The position numbers and the translations under genes are program-made. A model generated the notes under the pieces. The model was not told the origin of the DNA. It searched no databases and saw only the letters and a list, made by a program, of their open reading frames with translations. Source: Symbiodinium microadriaticum (taxonomy: Eukaryota; Sar; Dinophyceae; Suessiales; Symbiodiniaceae). From it: a stretch of 64,000 bases of DNA. The stretch covers positions 105,513-169,512 of the forward strand of contig LSRX01000347.1 in assembly GCA_001939145.1 (NCBI GenBank), written 5' to 3'. Positions within the stretch are counted from its first letter, which is position 1. The number at the start of each line of letters is the position of its first letter. Shown one piece after another: positions 21,234 to 31,830 of the stretch.

Positions 21234-21918
21234 TAGTGATAAGGACAACGCTCTGTTTACACGTGCGCCTATTGCCAACAAGGTGTGGGTGGAAGGCGTC
21301 ATGGTCGAGGTCCCAAAGCATGACCTCAAACAGGGCTCCATCAGCTTTGATGATGGTCCTGAGGCGCGTGAAACCATTCCCGAGTTCGTGACCTCCGCGG
21401 ATCCAGAAGCCGCCGATGATCCTATGACCACTGCAAACGAGAGCAGCATGGTCTACCCATGGGGACGAATTAACCAGTGGAACCTGACCTGTGAAGAAGA
21501 GAAGCCAGTGCCCTGGGTCAGGAGCCAATCTCACAGCAGCCGGTACCAGTGTGGAAGTACTCAGATGAGCCCAACTGCGCCCTCAACACCCAAATACTGC
21601 ACACGCCATTGGACGACATACCACCAGGAGTACAAGAGCCAGTGTGTCTCGCGCAAGTACACCCGCCTTTGCTCGCCGGGTTATGGACTCTATGACAAGC
21701 AATTTCCTCAAGGAGCCTGTGTCCATGAGCCGCAGGCAGCGCCGACGGTTGATGAGCTCCAGTTGGTTGACATCGGCAATTTGAGCTTCATGTGTCCTGA
21801 GGAGCATTGGTATAATTCTTATCCGAGCAACATTCCTTGTGTCGTCCCTAAAACCCCTACAAGTATCCCCACGCACGACATATTTTACTACTTCTCGCGA
21901 GATACATACAAAATCTAA
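21234..21918 (+). CDS. secreted cysteine-rich protein, exon 3
   Basis: Encodes 228 codons including the stop TAA (21916-21918). It begins SDKDNALFTRAPIANKVWVEG and has further spaced cysteines: NLTCEEE, YQCGST, KYCTRHW, SQCVSRKY, RLCSPGYGLY, GACVHE, FMCPEEHWYNSYPSN, IPCVV. The gap pattern (Cys every 10-40 residues, many Tyr and Trp) continues the style of exon 2, which supports one gene of about 544 residues in total. A sugar- or protein-binding extracellular role is possible but purely inferred. I recognise no named domain. Confidence 0.55.
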
Positions 21919-22230
21919 ACCCTTTTGGGGAATCCCCCCCTTCGCCACCCTCTCATAACACCCCATCCTCGATTAGACATTATGTGGCTTTGTCAAGGAG
22001 CTGGGACATGAGGCCATACATCTTCCCCTCCCTCAAGTTTGGACATCCTCCATCCCTGGGTCCCCTTTGAGCCTTTGAGTTTAGGGTTTGGGGCCCCTTG
22101 ACTCCAGGAGTACCGCAGCGGGACATCAGGCAGCCTACACTTTGATCCGCTGTGCGAATGTGCTGCATGCTAGACACTGACCAGTCTGTCCAAAGGTTTA
22201 CCATCGCCAATGACAGATGAATGCGGTAGC
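21919..22230. other. 3' flank of the secreted protein gene
   Basis: Ordinary GC-content DNA with a short GTTTAGGGTTTGGGG telomere-like tract near 22080. No polyadenylation signal stands out. Composition changes sharply to AT-rich at about 22230. Confidence 0.5.
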
Positions 22231-22234
22231 TTCA

Positions 22235-23470
22235 AAACTCATGAACGCCTTTGTGCAATTAAATATAAGAATAGAATCCGTTTTTCACCCTAAACTTCTG
22301 ACTCCCTCTATTTATATTTCTCTATCTACATTTCTGTACCTTTATTTCCGAAAAACAGATCGAGATTACGCTATCTAGAAGATGAGACACAAGATATTAT
22401 CATCACATTTGATGTCGATTGGTTCTATTTTCATTATCAATATCAATATCGTGAATTGATTAATTTATTTTTAAAGTCAAAATATCTTTGATAATATTTG
22501 TATATTTTTATATTCTCAACCAATATATATTTTGAGAAAGGCTTATATGAAATATTAAAATTAATTATTCGATTCAATTATTTATATATATTTTGTTTGA
22601 ATTTAGTAGAGAGATTTTTCTTTTAATTTTGAATATTTTTGTTGATTTTGTTAAAGTGAATTTATATAATTATTTTGAAAAAATATTTTAGAATAAGACT
22701 TATATTATTTTAATTTGATAATAGTCAGCTTTAAAAAATATTTAATTATTCTAATTATATGAAAATTACTTTATTTATGAAAATTATCTGAATTATTTTG
22801 AATTATTGATAATATAGATTAAATGATTATATATTATGATATAAATAAATATATATTTTTTTATATTTTATTTTTTCTTCATAAAATTATTAAACTTATT
22901 TTAAGTATATTTTATATATAATCTATATTGATGATGATACTTAATTATATTTGAGCCGTTTGACTTGTTATATTCTATTTTATAAGAAATTTCTAAGAAT
23001 TTCTTTTTATATAAAAATAACTTTCTATTTTATAGAAAAAAAAACTAATCTTTTTATATTAATTTTAGTATCGTTAATTTGACCGCAATGTGGCTTTTTT
23101 CCACACGTGAATTCTCCCAACGTCAACATCCTGGCGGTATCTTATTGCGACAAAAATTCCTGTAGTGAAGGCTCATTGAATATATCGATGAAACTATGTA
23201 GTTAGTCATAATTGATACCAATCAAAAATATTCCGTTTTAAATCCAAAATTCTTCCGAATATCAAACGACCGAACTATGCCTTTGATTTTTAATGCGAAA
23301 CGCATACGAGTACAAAAAGATATTTTATATTATTTATTATATATGCTGAATCCATCTACCTATATAATAAATATTTTTTTCATATGTTGGGCACTATATT
23401 AACGATGATATCTTATTTAATTTTTTTTGCAAGCAAATTTAATTTTATTTCTCCTATATATTATATTCTC
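22235..23470. other. AT-rich block, no gene seen
   Basis: Roughly four fifths A+T by eye, full of short TATTTT/AATTAT words and stops in all frames. Composition changes abruptly at both ends. Nothing in it resembles a gene, a tRNA or an organelle gene. Confidence 0.7.
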
Positions 23471-23479
23471 TGAAAGCTC

Positions 23480-23545
23480 AAGCCGTACACCCTAATTCCA
23501 CAGTAGGATCCAGGCTTTAGTATTAGATGCGAAGCTCCCTCCCCC
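23480..23545. repeat. boundary motif pair, inverted copy at 25697-25797
   Basis: AAGCCGTACACC (23480-23491) and AGATGCGAAGCTCCCTCCCC (within 23525-23545) reappear as reverse complements at 25786-25797 and 25697-25718. The spacers differ (33 versus 67 bp). The 23.5 kb copy lies at the end of the LINE fragment. Confidence 0.7.
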
Positions 23546-24440
23546 GTATGGAGGGTGGGCTTTTGTTGTGTGGGCCCTTAACCTCTACACCGTAGCATCC
23601 CTTAACATGACCTCCACGCCAACTAAGAAACCGTGGGAGGCCCAGCGCCCGGCTCGGCTCCGGCACTCCTGGCGACATAAACACCGAGGTCCCGCAGCTG
23701 GCGGCTAAAATAAATACGCCGTTGGCCGTGCCCCGCCCGATTGAAGAAAGACAGCTCAACATCGCTAATGGTCTGGACATTAGCCTGAACTACATTGAGT
23801 GATCGAACAACCTTGGGGCTCTCAGCTACAGGCGATTCCGAGGCATCTACTGTCGACAGTGTAACAGGCCTGGGGTCTACTTGCCAGATGAGGCACGCAT
23901 CAAGCAACTGGGCCGTCGGCAGGAACCACAACAGTGGCCCTTCATGGACAAGGTCTTGGGCAATCTGGGGATCCAATTTAGTGTATCCGACCGAGGCAGC
24001 TCGGGGATGTCTGGCGCCATAACCAGCGACAAAATCAGCAACCTCATTGACTAAGACCCCATGATGCCCCGGGACGTGTCGGAAGTTACCTGCGCCTGAG
24101 GATGAGTGGCAGCCGCTCTGCCGGCCGCAACCCCAAGTGCAGCGGTGTTGTCAACCGCTATGGTATCGCGCTTTGGTGCAGCACCGGTGGATACCTGAAG
24201 ACAGTTCCACCATGCTGTCAGCCAAAGAGCGGCCGAGGTGAGAGCACCAAGTTCGCCAAAGTACGAGCGGAGCTCGTAGCGCCCCCGTCCGAGCCGAGCC
24301 GGTACCAGCAACCTTGCCAGGGGTTTCGCCAGATTGTGCAGACCCACCGCTTCAACTTGAGCACTGGCGCTTTTGCGTGTCGCAACCACGTCGTTATCAG
24401 ATGTGTTCGAGAAAATCTGCCGATGACCCTAGTCTCTCCG
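23546..24440 (-). pseudogene. decayed non-LTR retrotransposon (LINE) fragment: RNase H then AP-type endonuclease
   Basis: Read on the - strand from 24389 down. A first frame has FGELGALTSAALW and DNTAALGVAAGRA, the Glu and Asp motifs of an RNase H fold. After a frameshift near 24070 comes FRHVPGHHG and NEVADFVAGYG, the His and the last Asp motif. The first catalytic Asp is not visible, so the domain is 5'-truncated or decayed. At about 23870 starts LNVVQANVQTISD, then RRIYFSRQLRDLGVYVA, then in another frame VQECRSRAG, then in a third KGCYGVEVKG. This is the N-terminal half of an AP-type endonuclease as in dinoflagellate LINEs (ANV-x-S/T, RR-x3-x3-Q, VQEAR, GCYG). No reverse transcriptase remains. 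At least three frame breaks make it a pseudogene. It is a GC-rich island inside AT-rich DNA. Confidence 0.7.
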
Positions 24441-24449
24441 GATTTTTGC

Positions 24450-25630
24450 TGAGGTTACTCGAACTATATCGAAATTTCTGTCTTTCTATTGACCCTTGTC
24501 AAGTCAACCCGTATTCCTTATTTTCAAGTCGGTAGAGTTTTCATTCATTCAAACAAAATACTTCTACATACTCTGCCACCACATGTTTAGAGTCATGAAT
24601 CCTTGCATGATTCAGGGGAACAATCATTACCATCTTCTCGTTTCGTATACCTCATGCTTTTGCGATATCGATGGACAGAAAAACAAGACAAAATAAGGCA
24701 AGGAACGAGGAAAGAAACATGCAAAGACAAAAAAAACTGACTCAAACAGAAAGAAAAAAGGCAGAAAGCTACAGCGACATAAGAAAAGAGACTTTCAGAG
24801 ATAAAGAGAAAAACAGAGAAATACAATAATGAAAAAAAAAGGAAATAACGAGAGAGAGAGAGACAGAGGCAAAGAGCTAACGATAGAAATAAAAAAAAAG
24901 ATATAATAAAAATAAAAAGAAAGAAATGTAAATGACAAAAATCCAATTCTTGGCCATAAATCTCAAACTTTACGATAGGAATTTGACATTTTGGATATGA
25001 CAAATTCAACAAAATGATAATATTCCAGAATAATAATGGCAAGTATTCACTCACGCTTTCAAAGTTTGCATCATGAATGATACAAAAAAAAATCAAAACC
25101 ACAGATCCCATTAGTACCAAGATCCCATTAAATACAGTTAAAAAGAATCATTCTGCGGTCCAATATCGATATCTACGATACCAAGAAAAATAAATACCAA
25201 GAAAAAATAATTTCCATACATAGATATACATATATATTTTATTGACAACATAAAGAATTCATTGGGTACACGACCATTTATCGAGGTGAATTTTTTCGAT
25301 CTATATCTGTAAATTAATCTTAATCCTGTTTATTTTTTCTTCTAAAAAATACATATGAGATACATTCATACCATGAGTATTTTGTCATTTATTCATTCAA
25401 CTAAATCGTCATCAAAATATCGTTTGTGAAATTAATCTTTAACAAAAAATATATCTTTACAACCGCGTCAAACAAAATTTACGAGAACATTGAGGAAATA
25501 CTTAGTATTAAAATTCAATAGAATCATTTTGCGGCCCAAATAACAATTTTGAAAAACATCACGCAAAAAACCTGAAGACATTTGTATATATTATTTCGAT
25601 GAAGATATTGGAAATGTATCAAACTGGATG
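24450..25630. other. AT-rich block with A/G-rich strand bias
   Basis: AT-rich, with an A/G-rich + strand from about 24670 to 24930 (AAAGAAAC, AGAGAGAGAG, GAAAAAAAGG). A 175-codon - frame there is a translated homopurine tract, not a gene. The block contains members of a diverged repeat (see 25145-25200). Confidence 0.65.
25145..25560. repeat. diverged repeat family of the AT-rich block
   Basis: GAATCATTCTGCGGTCCAAT at 25145, GAATCATTTTGCGGCCCAA near 25521 and GGAATCATTTTGCGGTCC at 27245 share flanks such as ATATCTACGATACCAAGAAA. A second shared word, CTAAATCGTCATCAAAATAT, occurs near 25398 and again near 27535. The AT-rich DNA is therefore partly an old repeat, not random sequence. Confidence 0.65.
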
Positions 25631-25696
25631 ATAAACACATTTATACTGTCGCAACCAGGCTCCCTCGGAAGAGCAGTGGTGGAGAGGAGAGGAAGC

Positions 25697-25797
25697 GGGG
25701 GGAGGGAGCTTCGCATCTGACGCAAGCGGACGCAAAGATGACGCATAGGACTTCGGGGTTTCGGGCTTGGGGTTTAGAGGGTGACGGTGTACGGCTT
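25697..25797. repeat. inverted copy of the LINE-adjacent boundary motifs
   Basis: GGGGGGAGGGAGCTTCGCAT followed by GGTGTACGGCTT is the reverse complement, in the same internal order, of 23480-23545. This is a GC-rich islet of about 170 bp in AT-rich DNA, with a GGGTTTCGGGCTTGGGG telomere-like stretch between the two motifs. Confidence 0.65.
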
Positions 25798-25819
25798 CCA
25801 GCTTGCACGGAACACAACA

Positions 25820-28135
25820 AAATTCAAAAGCTAATTTCCGCAAAATGAAAATTCAATACAGCTTATCGATGTGTTCTCAACTAAAATAGCATCAGAGAAA
25901 AGCATCATTTTGCTTGAGAGGAATCAATAGAAAACAATTCGGATATTATCCACAACTTTAATGCCCACACAAAAACGGAACGGGAATTTCCGCGACATGG
26001 ATCCCTGTCAGAAAACACCAAATCCATATTTCAGTAATTGGCGCGGAACGCGTTAGTGTTACAGAATTCATTTTCCGTTTGTGAACCAGTGAAAGTCATT
26101 CATTCATCAAAAGCAGGAGAGTGGGGAAAGGGTGAAAGGGGAAAGAGCCTGATTGCGACTGTATAAATTCTTTGTTTGTCCAGTTTCGTTACATTTCGAA
26201 CCAATGTCTTCAGGTTTTTTTTACTTCATGTTGTTCAAAATTGTTACATAGACATACTTATGTGGAAATGTTAAAATTAGTCTTGCATGATTCAGGAAAT
26301 ATTTATTGCCTAATTGGAATGGATTACACATAATTGCTATTTTTTGCGTTTCTAGAGCTTCTCTTCAATATCAATCGTTTTCTACGTACAAACTGCGATT
26401 AGTGAACAACCATTGCCACTTTTATCTATTTTATCTCTCAAGGGAGGCGACTCAACAGTCGGATCATCTGTAACATCATGTTGAATCGTCGTCATCTTCA
26501 TAAACCGTACCCATCGCCGTCGCCATACAACCCTCACAATCAAGCAGTTGTCATTCTGGTGCGGGAAACTACTGCGATTTGCCCCAGTCTGCAGCAATGT
26601 CCGCCCAGATGCACAAGCTTGCGGGAGTGGCGGGGGTGGGGGCCATGTGGGGGGGGCGGGGGTTGGTGGCCCTGGACTCGAGAGCATAAATCATAAATCA
26701 AATATGAAAGTGAATATTGACGTTTCTTCAAAAAATTCCTTTGAATAAGAAAGAATGAAAGAAGAGAGACACAGCGACAGAAGAACAGAGAATTTCAGTA
26801 TAAAAAGAGAAATATGAAAAGAGATTCAGAATGAAAACATAAAAGACATTTGAAAAAACGAAGAAAGTGCCGCCAAAACAGAAATCAAAACGAGACGAAT
26901 GACTGATTACTTGTCATTATTATTTTGGAATACAATCCTTTTGATGAAATGATCAGATCTAAAAAGCACGGTGTCGCATCATGAATGATAAAATCAAAAA
27001 TTTTCGTTTCCTGAAATTGAAAACAAAGGTTTTGGATTATTTTTTTAAATTTTTAATATAAGTTTTATAAAGAATATATCAAGAATATTGATTATTAATT
27101 TTCATAATTTTCCGATCTATTATATCTCGTCTAGATTTTCTGCTTTATGAGAATAATTGAAAAGCTTTGCTGCAAAATGAAATTTCAATCCAGCGAACAG
27201 ATATAATTGGCCGACAACACAAATTAAAATTCCCATATACAAATGGAATCATTTTGCGGTCCAATACAGATATCTATGATACTAAGAAAAATTAATTTAG
27301 GGGTAATTTCAATATTCTCATATATATATATATATACGACTAGTAATAATGAACAAGACAAATAATTATTTGAGTAAATTGGTATATTTCCATATAATTT
27401 TTTAAGATTTACATATATAGATTTTATGCAAATCCTATCCATTTTAACTTCATAAAAAATTACAAAGAAAAAAATATATCAGCAGATGCATATTATTTTT
27501 TCTTTATGCAATCAAGAAAAATTTACTCATTCAACTAAATCATCATCAAAATATCGTTTTATTCCAATTTATTCTGTCTTCCATATATCTCTTTGCGACC
27601 ACGTACAAAAAATTACAAACCGTATATACACAATGTATAATCTGACACATATATATATTTATATATTTCGCATATAAAGAGATACATAATTTACGGCATT
27701 ACCAATTAAAATAAACGAATTAAACGCTTAAAAAGCCCCTCGAAATCTTATCGATTAAGCGTGCAATTATATTCGTATTCATAGTCCAGTTTCATGCTCC
27801 CAAATTCCAATCCTAAGATATATATATCATGTTGGACTTAGACCCTAATTCGGAAATACAATTCTCCAGATTAGCACTCATTCTAATAATTAGCACATCT
27901 ACAAATGCAAGTACAATATAACAAACTTAGAGATAACAACAACTACTACAGACGACCATTTAAGAATATCGAACGACGAGATATCGAGTATCGCCTCAAT
28001 CCAGACAAATATTTCCTCTAACTCCATTCAATCTCGCCATATAATTAGGGACGTCCTCAGACAAAACAAAGTTTTCATTATATCTCAATTATTTTATCAA
28101 TATATATATATATATATATATAGACAGACAGTTCC
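25820..28135. other. AT-rich block with one small GC-rich islet
   Basis: No gene recognised. A G-rich islet with GGGGGTGGGGGCC-like sequence lies at 26590-26690. (TA)n tracts occur at 27318-27338 and 28104-28122. Repeat members are at 27245-27300 and 27528-27560. A few frames of 60-100 codons are low-complexity. Confidence 0.6.
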
Positions 28136-28139
28136 ATAA

Positions 28140-29100
28140 AAATTAACGAAATACAAACAAAAAAATTTTAGAAATACGTCAGAAAGACGACCAAAAAGCA
28201 AGATGAATAAAGACAAATAGACCGACAGACACAAACAAGCAGGCGGACGGCAACAGACAGACAAGCAAAAAGACACAACCAAACAGACAGACAAACAAGC
28301 AGACAGACAAACAGACAGGCAAACAGATAAACAGAAACAAATAGACGGGAACAGCCGTTGTCGGCCCATCCTCGCTGAAACATCGCCGGCAAGCCAAGCT
28401 GCCACCAGTATGGCAAAGTCAGTTTCGTGCAATGGATCCAGCAGCACGGAGAGCAGCTCAGAAGCCACCGACGCAACAAACTGTGACCTGGAGCAAGAGC
28501 GGTCTCTCTTGAGCCCGCAGGAAGCTTGTGAAAAGAAACCCAACCCTCAGGGGTGGCGAAACAAGCAGGCGTTGGAAACGTCTGCAAAGCAAGCTTCACA
28601 GCCGCACCAAGAAGCCTACCTGCTTCCTGCATTGAGTGCGGGGCAGGAAACTGATTTTCAGAACGAAGCACGCCTATCACAAAGTCAAGGGTCTGCAACA
28701 ACCACCGCCCATGTTCCCCAAATGCTAAGAACGGAATCCAACCGACACCGGAACCTCTGCTTTCTCAGACCACATTCAAGAAAAGAAAGATGGCCTGCGG
28801 GTCCGAAGCTACGTCTAACTCAGGCAGCCGAGCTCCCAGAGAAGCACTCCCTCCCGGTTCTCCAAGGACGCCACGCATCTCCATAGCTCCACCCAGCGAC
28901 CGCGGAGAGCAGTGTTGATGTAGCGCAGGACACGAACCTTGTCGGTGGGGATTGAAAGGAACTCAGTAGGGACGTATACAAAGAAAGAGACAGCACAAGC
29001 GGCAACCCGAGCTCGATCGAGCCTCGGCCCACAAGCCCAGGATCTCGAACGGCGAGCGGTCAGGCGGAGGCAGCGAGTATCTATTCCGTACAAGGCACAG
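28140..29100. other. GC-richer island, uncertain coding
   Basis: A CAGACA/ACAAGC-rich tract (28240-28330) is followed by GC-richer sequence. On the + strand an ATG frame of 158 codons (28410-28886) is Ser/Gln/Glu-rich. On the - strand frames at 28168-28701 and 28815-29093 include VSFFVYVPTEFLSIP and VLRYINTALRGRWVEL, which look protein-like. Neither strand gives a recognisable domain. It could be a decayed mobile element like the one at 23.5 kb. Confidence 0.3.
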
Positions 29101-30280
29101 ACCTATCGCACCTAGCGTTAGCCAAACAAAGTAGCCCGTATCGAAAGGCTACGATACAAACAGATATTATAGAAAAGACGGCATCCATTATCTCCAGATC
29201 GAAAAAGACTACAATAGGAGAGAGTCTCAATCACACAACAATACACAAGGTGATATCCTAGATGAGAATCGAATATATGTACTTTATTAAAAATAAGTAT
29301 GATAGTATAACTAATTTAATTCTTTGCACAAAATATCGGCCAAATATACCATCTATTTTAAATCGAATAATATCTTCCTAGCCTCCAAGAACCACGGTCT
29401 ACCAAAAGCCTTATAGAAAGGCGTAAATCGTAGTATTTTCGGCAAGCGTCAAGTCAACCAACAGAAGTAGTAATATAAGTATTAAAAATCTAAAAAATAT
29501 AACATCTCATAAAGAGAGTGGTACAATCAGAAAAAAATACAATCAATATTAGAAACATAATATATCAAAATCATTTACGAAAAACGAATAAAATATATAA
29601 AAATTTCTAATAATACGAGATTTCTAAAAATTCATCGAAAATCTTATTTTAACGAATATTTCTATCAAAAATTTCGAAAATTCTATGGCCACGAATATAT
29701 CTTCCTTAAATTATCAAAATCTAAAATTTTTAAATCTAGAGAAATTTATTACTAAAACCGAAAGCTTCTAAAATTGCTAACATATTCGTATCTAGAAATT
29801 ATACTACCAATAATAAAAATTTGAAATTTTACGACTTTCAACAAGAAATATGGCCAAAAACGAAATTACCGGGGTCGTAAACTACACGACCCTCGAATAT
29901 TATAGAATATAGAAAATATATTATTTCTAATAATTTTTTATAAAAAGATTTCAAATCTTATATCTTCAAGCTATTTTTCAAAATAAATAAAATTGAAAAT
30001 TTCTATTCATTTAAAATTTTTTCTGAGGAATATAAAGAATTTCTTTACAAATAATTTTTTTGCTTTCGAAACAAAATATTATATTTTATATTAAATAAAA
30101 ACGAACTTATACCAAAAGATATTTTAAAGATCTATCTTATATAAATCCTTCCAGTGGTCTTAATATTCTATACAAACGATTCAAAAACAAAAGAAATGAA
30201 TTATCACCTCACAAGTCGATAGAAAGCTCATCCAATTTACAAAGATCCCTTAGAACAGAAGACCACGAATCTTTAAATTA
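29101..30280. other. AT-rich block, no gene seen
   Basis: Strongly AT-rich with many AAAATTTCTA/TTTCGAAAAT words and stops in all frames. Nothing recognised. Confidence 0.65.
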
Positions 30281-30305
30281 AATCATGAATCTTTTCTGGA
30301 AAATG

Positions 30306-30881
30306 TCAGTCCCTAGCGCCCTCATGTACGAGCACCTCGAGATGCACAACACTCGTGAACTTCCAAAGCAGGGTTGCCTCTGACCTGATGCCGCTCGAGC
30401 CGGTGCCCGAAACAAACAACTCTGTTTGTACATCTTCCAGACCTTCAACCTCTGAACCACCGCCAAGCTGCTTTGGGAGGGGTGGCGACAGCTTCCCCCG
30501 AAAACTCGACGAAGTCAACAAACGCGGTGTAAACCTTCTTTGGGGTGGAACAGACACAGCCAAGGCTTTGCAACTGACACGCCCGCCTCCGTGAATAGAT
30601 CGTGGATCATCGAGCCGGCTGTTCCTCAAGAATGCGCTCGGGTACAGGGTGGAACCCAACAAGATCACGAAAACCACACTGGACGACAAGAAGCCTAGGA
30701 TCCCGCAAGCCGGAACGCTGCGGATATTTCTAGCCCAAGGATTGGAAATCGTGTTCAGTGTTCGCTTTCGGAGAATGAACAAGAACTTCCCTAGATTCCA
30801 AGGCTCGGTAAGACTTGACGTCCGGAGCACTGACCTCGAAGCAGCATATCGACATGATTTGAAAGACTCTGCAGGCAACAT
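30306..30881 (-). CDS. hypothetical protein, possible single-pass membrane protein
   Basis: A 191-codon frame from an ATG at 30881 in a GC-richer island. Residues about 58-82 (ACGILGFLSSSVVFVILLGS) are hydrophobic enough for one membrane helix. After it come Ser/Arg-rich and then Gly/Glu-rich regions. No family recognised. The opposite strand is open over nearly the same span (30355-30897) except for one TGA at 30592-30594, so the coding strand is uncertain and either may be spurious. Confidence 0.25.
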   Translation of the reverse strand: MLPAESFKSCRYAASRSVLRTSSLTEPWNLGKFLFILRKRTLNTISNPWARNIRSVPACGILGFLSSSVVFVILLGSTLYPSAFLRNSRLDDPRSIHGGGRVSCKALAVSVPPQRRFTPRLLTSSSFRGKLSPPLPKQLGGGSEVEGLEDVQTELFVSGTGSSGIRSEATLLWKFTSVVHLEVLVHEGARD

Positions 30882-30899
30882 GACTTTCGGCAGCTAAGC

Positions 30900-31540
30900 G
30901 CTGTGCACATAGCATCAGCGGATCCTGCGTAAGTACAGTGGCTATCGACTCCTTGATTGTGGGGTCCTTTGTTTATGATGCACACTACAAAACTGCATGC
31001 TGCGATGACGACTTTGATTTCCCATTTTGCTGTCCTCAGACTCGGTTCCCAGTTCAGCCTCAACGAAGCCAGATCCACGGCCTGTTTGATCATTTGTCAC
31101 TCTTCTCTGCATCATCCATCGCCGGCAGTGAAAGTTCAAGTCTCAAGCCTATAAATTGGCAAGTACAGAGCGCATAAAACCAAGACACTGGCTTCGGCGG
31201 CCCACCTCGCAACCTCATCTTCGCGCCACTAGCACCTGCACACAAAATTCAAAGGGTCCCTCATTCGGTCTTGAGATGTCGGGGTTGTCCCCGCCTGCAA
31301 TGCGTTTCATGTTACTCCCTCGGTAGCCGATCACGCGACCAACCACGCCGAAGTCGTGCGAAGCCTGGTATGCAAGCAAATCACCAATCGGCTGACTGAA
31401 TTCAGGAAAGCAAGTCCTAAGGCCTCGATGCCCACCAGAAACTGACACTGCCAACGACCGCGCTCCTCAGACAAACAACCACATCATGGGCTCTGGCGAG
31501 GTTGGTGACTGCTGCAGCAAACAGGAAGCTAAGCAAGCAA
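30900..31540. other. no gene recognised
   Basis: Ordinary-GC sequence with short overlapping frames (60-100 codons) on both strands and no family features. Confidence 0.4.
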
Positions 31541-31541
<1 letters not shown>

Positions 31542-31579
<38 letters not shown>

Positions 31580-31593
31580 CAGTCGCAGCAGTA

Positions 31594-31663
<70 letters not shown>

Positions 31664-31830
31664 CAGCAGGAGAGGAGGAGCAGTAGTAGGAGTGTGGTAG
31701 TTGTGGCGGCAACATCGTCGTCGTCGTAGTAATAGTAAGAGTAGCAGCAACAACAGACGCAGCAGTACTAGTAGTCGTAGTAGCCGTAATAGAACTGGAA
31801 GAAGCATTGGTAGCAGTCGCGATAGTCGCA
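31542..31830. repeat. (GTA)n trinucleotide array with degenerate 3' half
   Basis: Near-perfect GTA units run from 31542 to about 31660, broken by GTCGCAGCA-type variants, and decay into GTA/GCA/GTC mixtures up to 31830. All frames stay open through it, giving false poly-Val, poly-Leu or poly-Thr proteins on either strand. Confidence 0.95.

Noticed and set aside
24593-25120. 175-codon - frame with a membrane-protein look
   Set aside because: It is the translation of an A/G-rich low-complexity strand. The Phe/Leu/Ser bias comes from the repeat, not from coding.
28168-28543. Cys/Leu/Val-rich - frame looking like a membrane protein
   Set aside because: It comes from a CAGACA/ACAAGC-rich tract and has no real sequence complexity.
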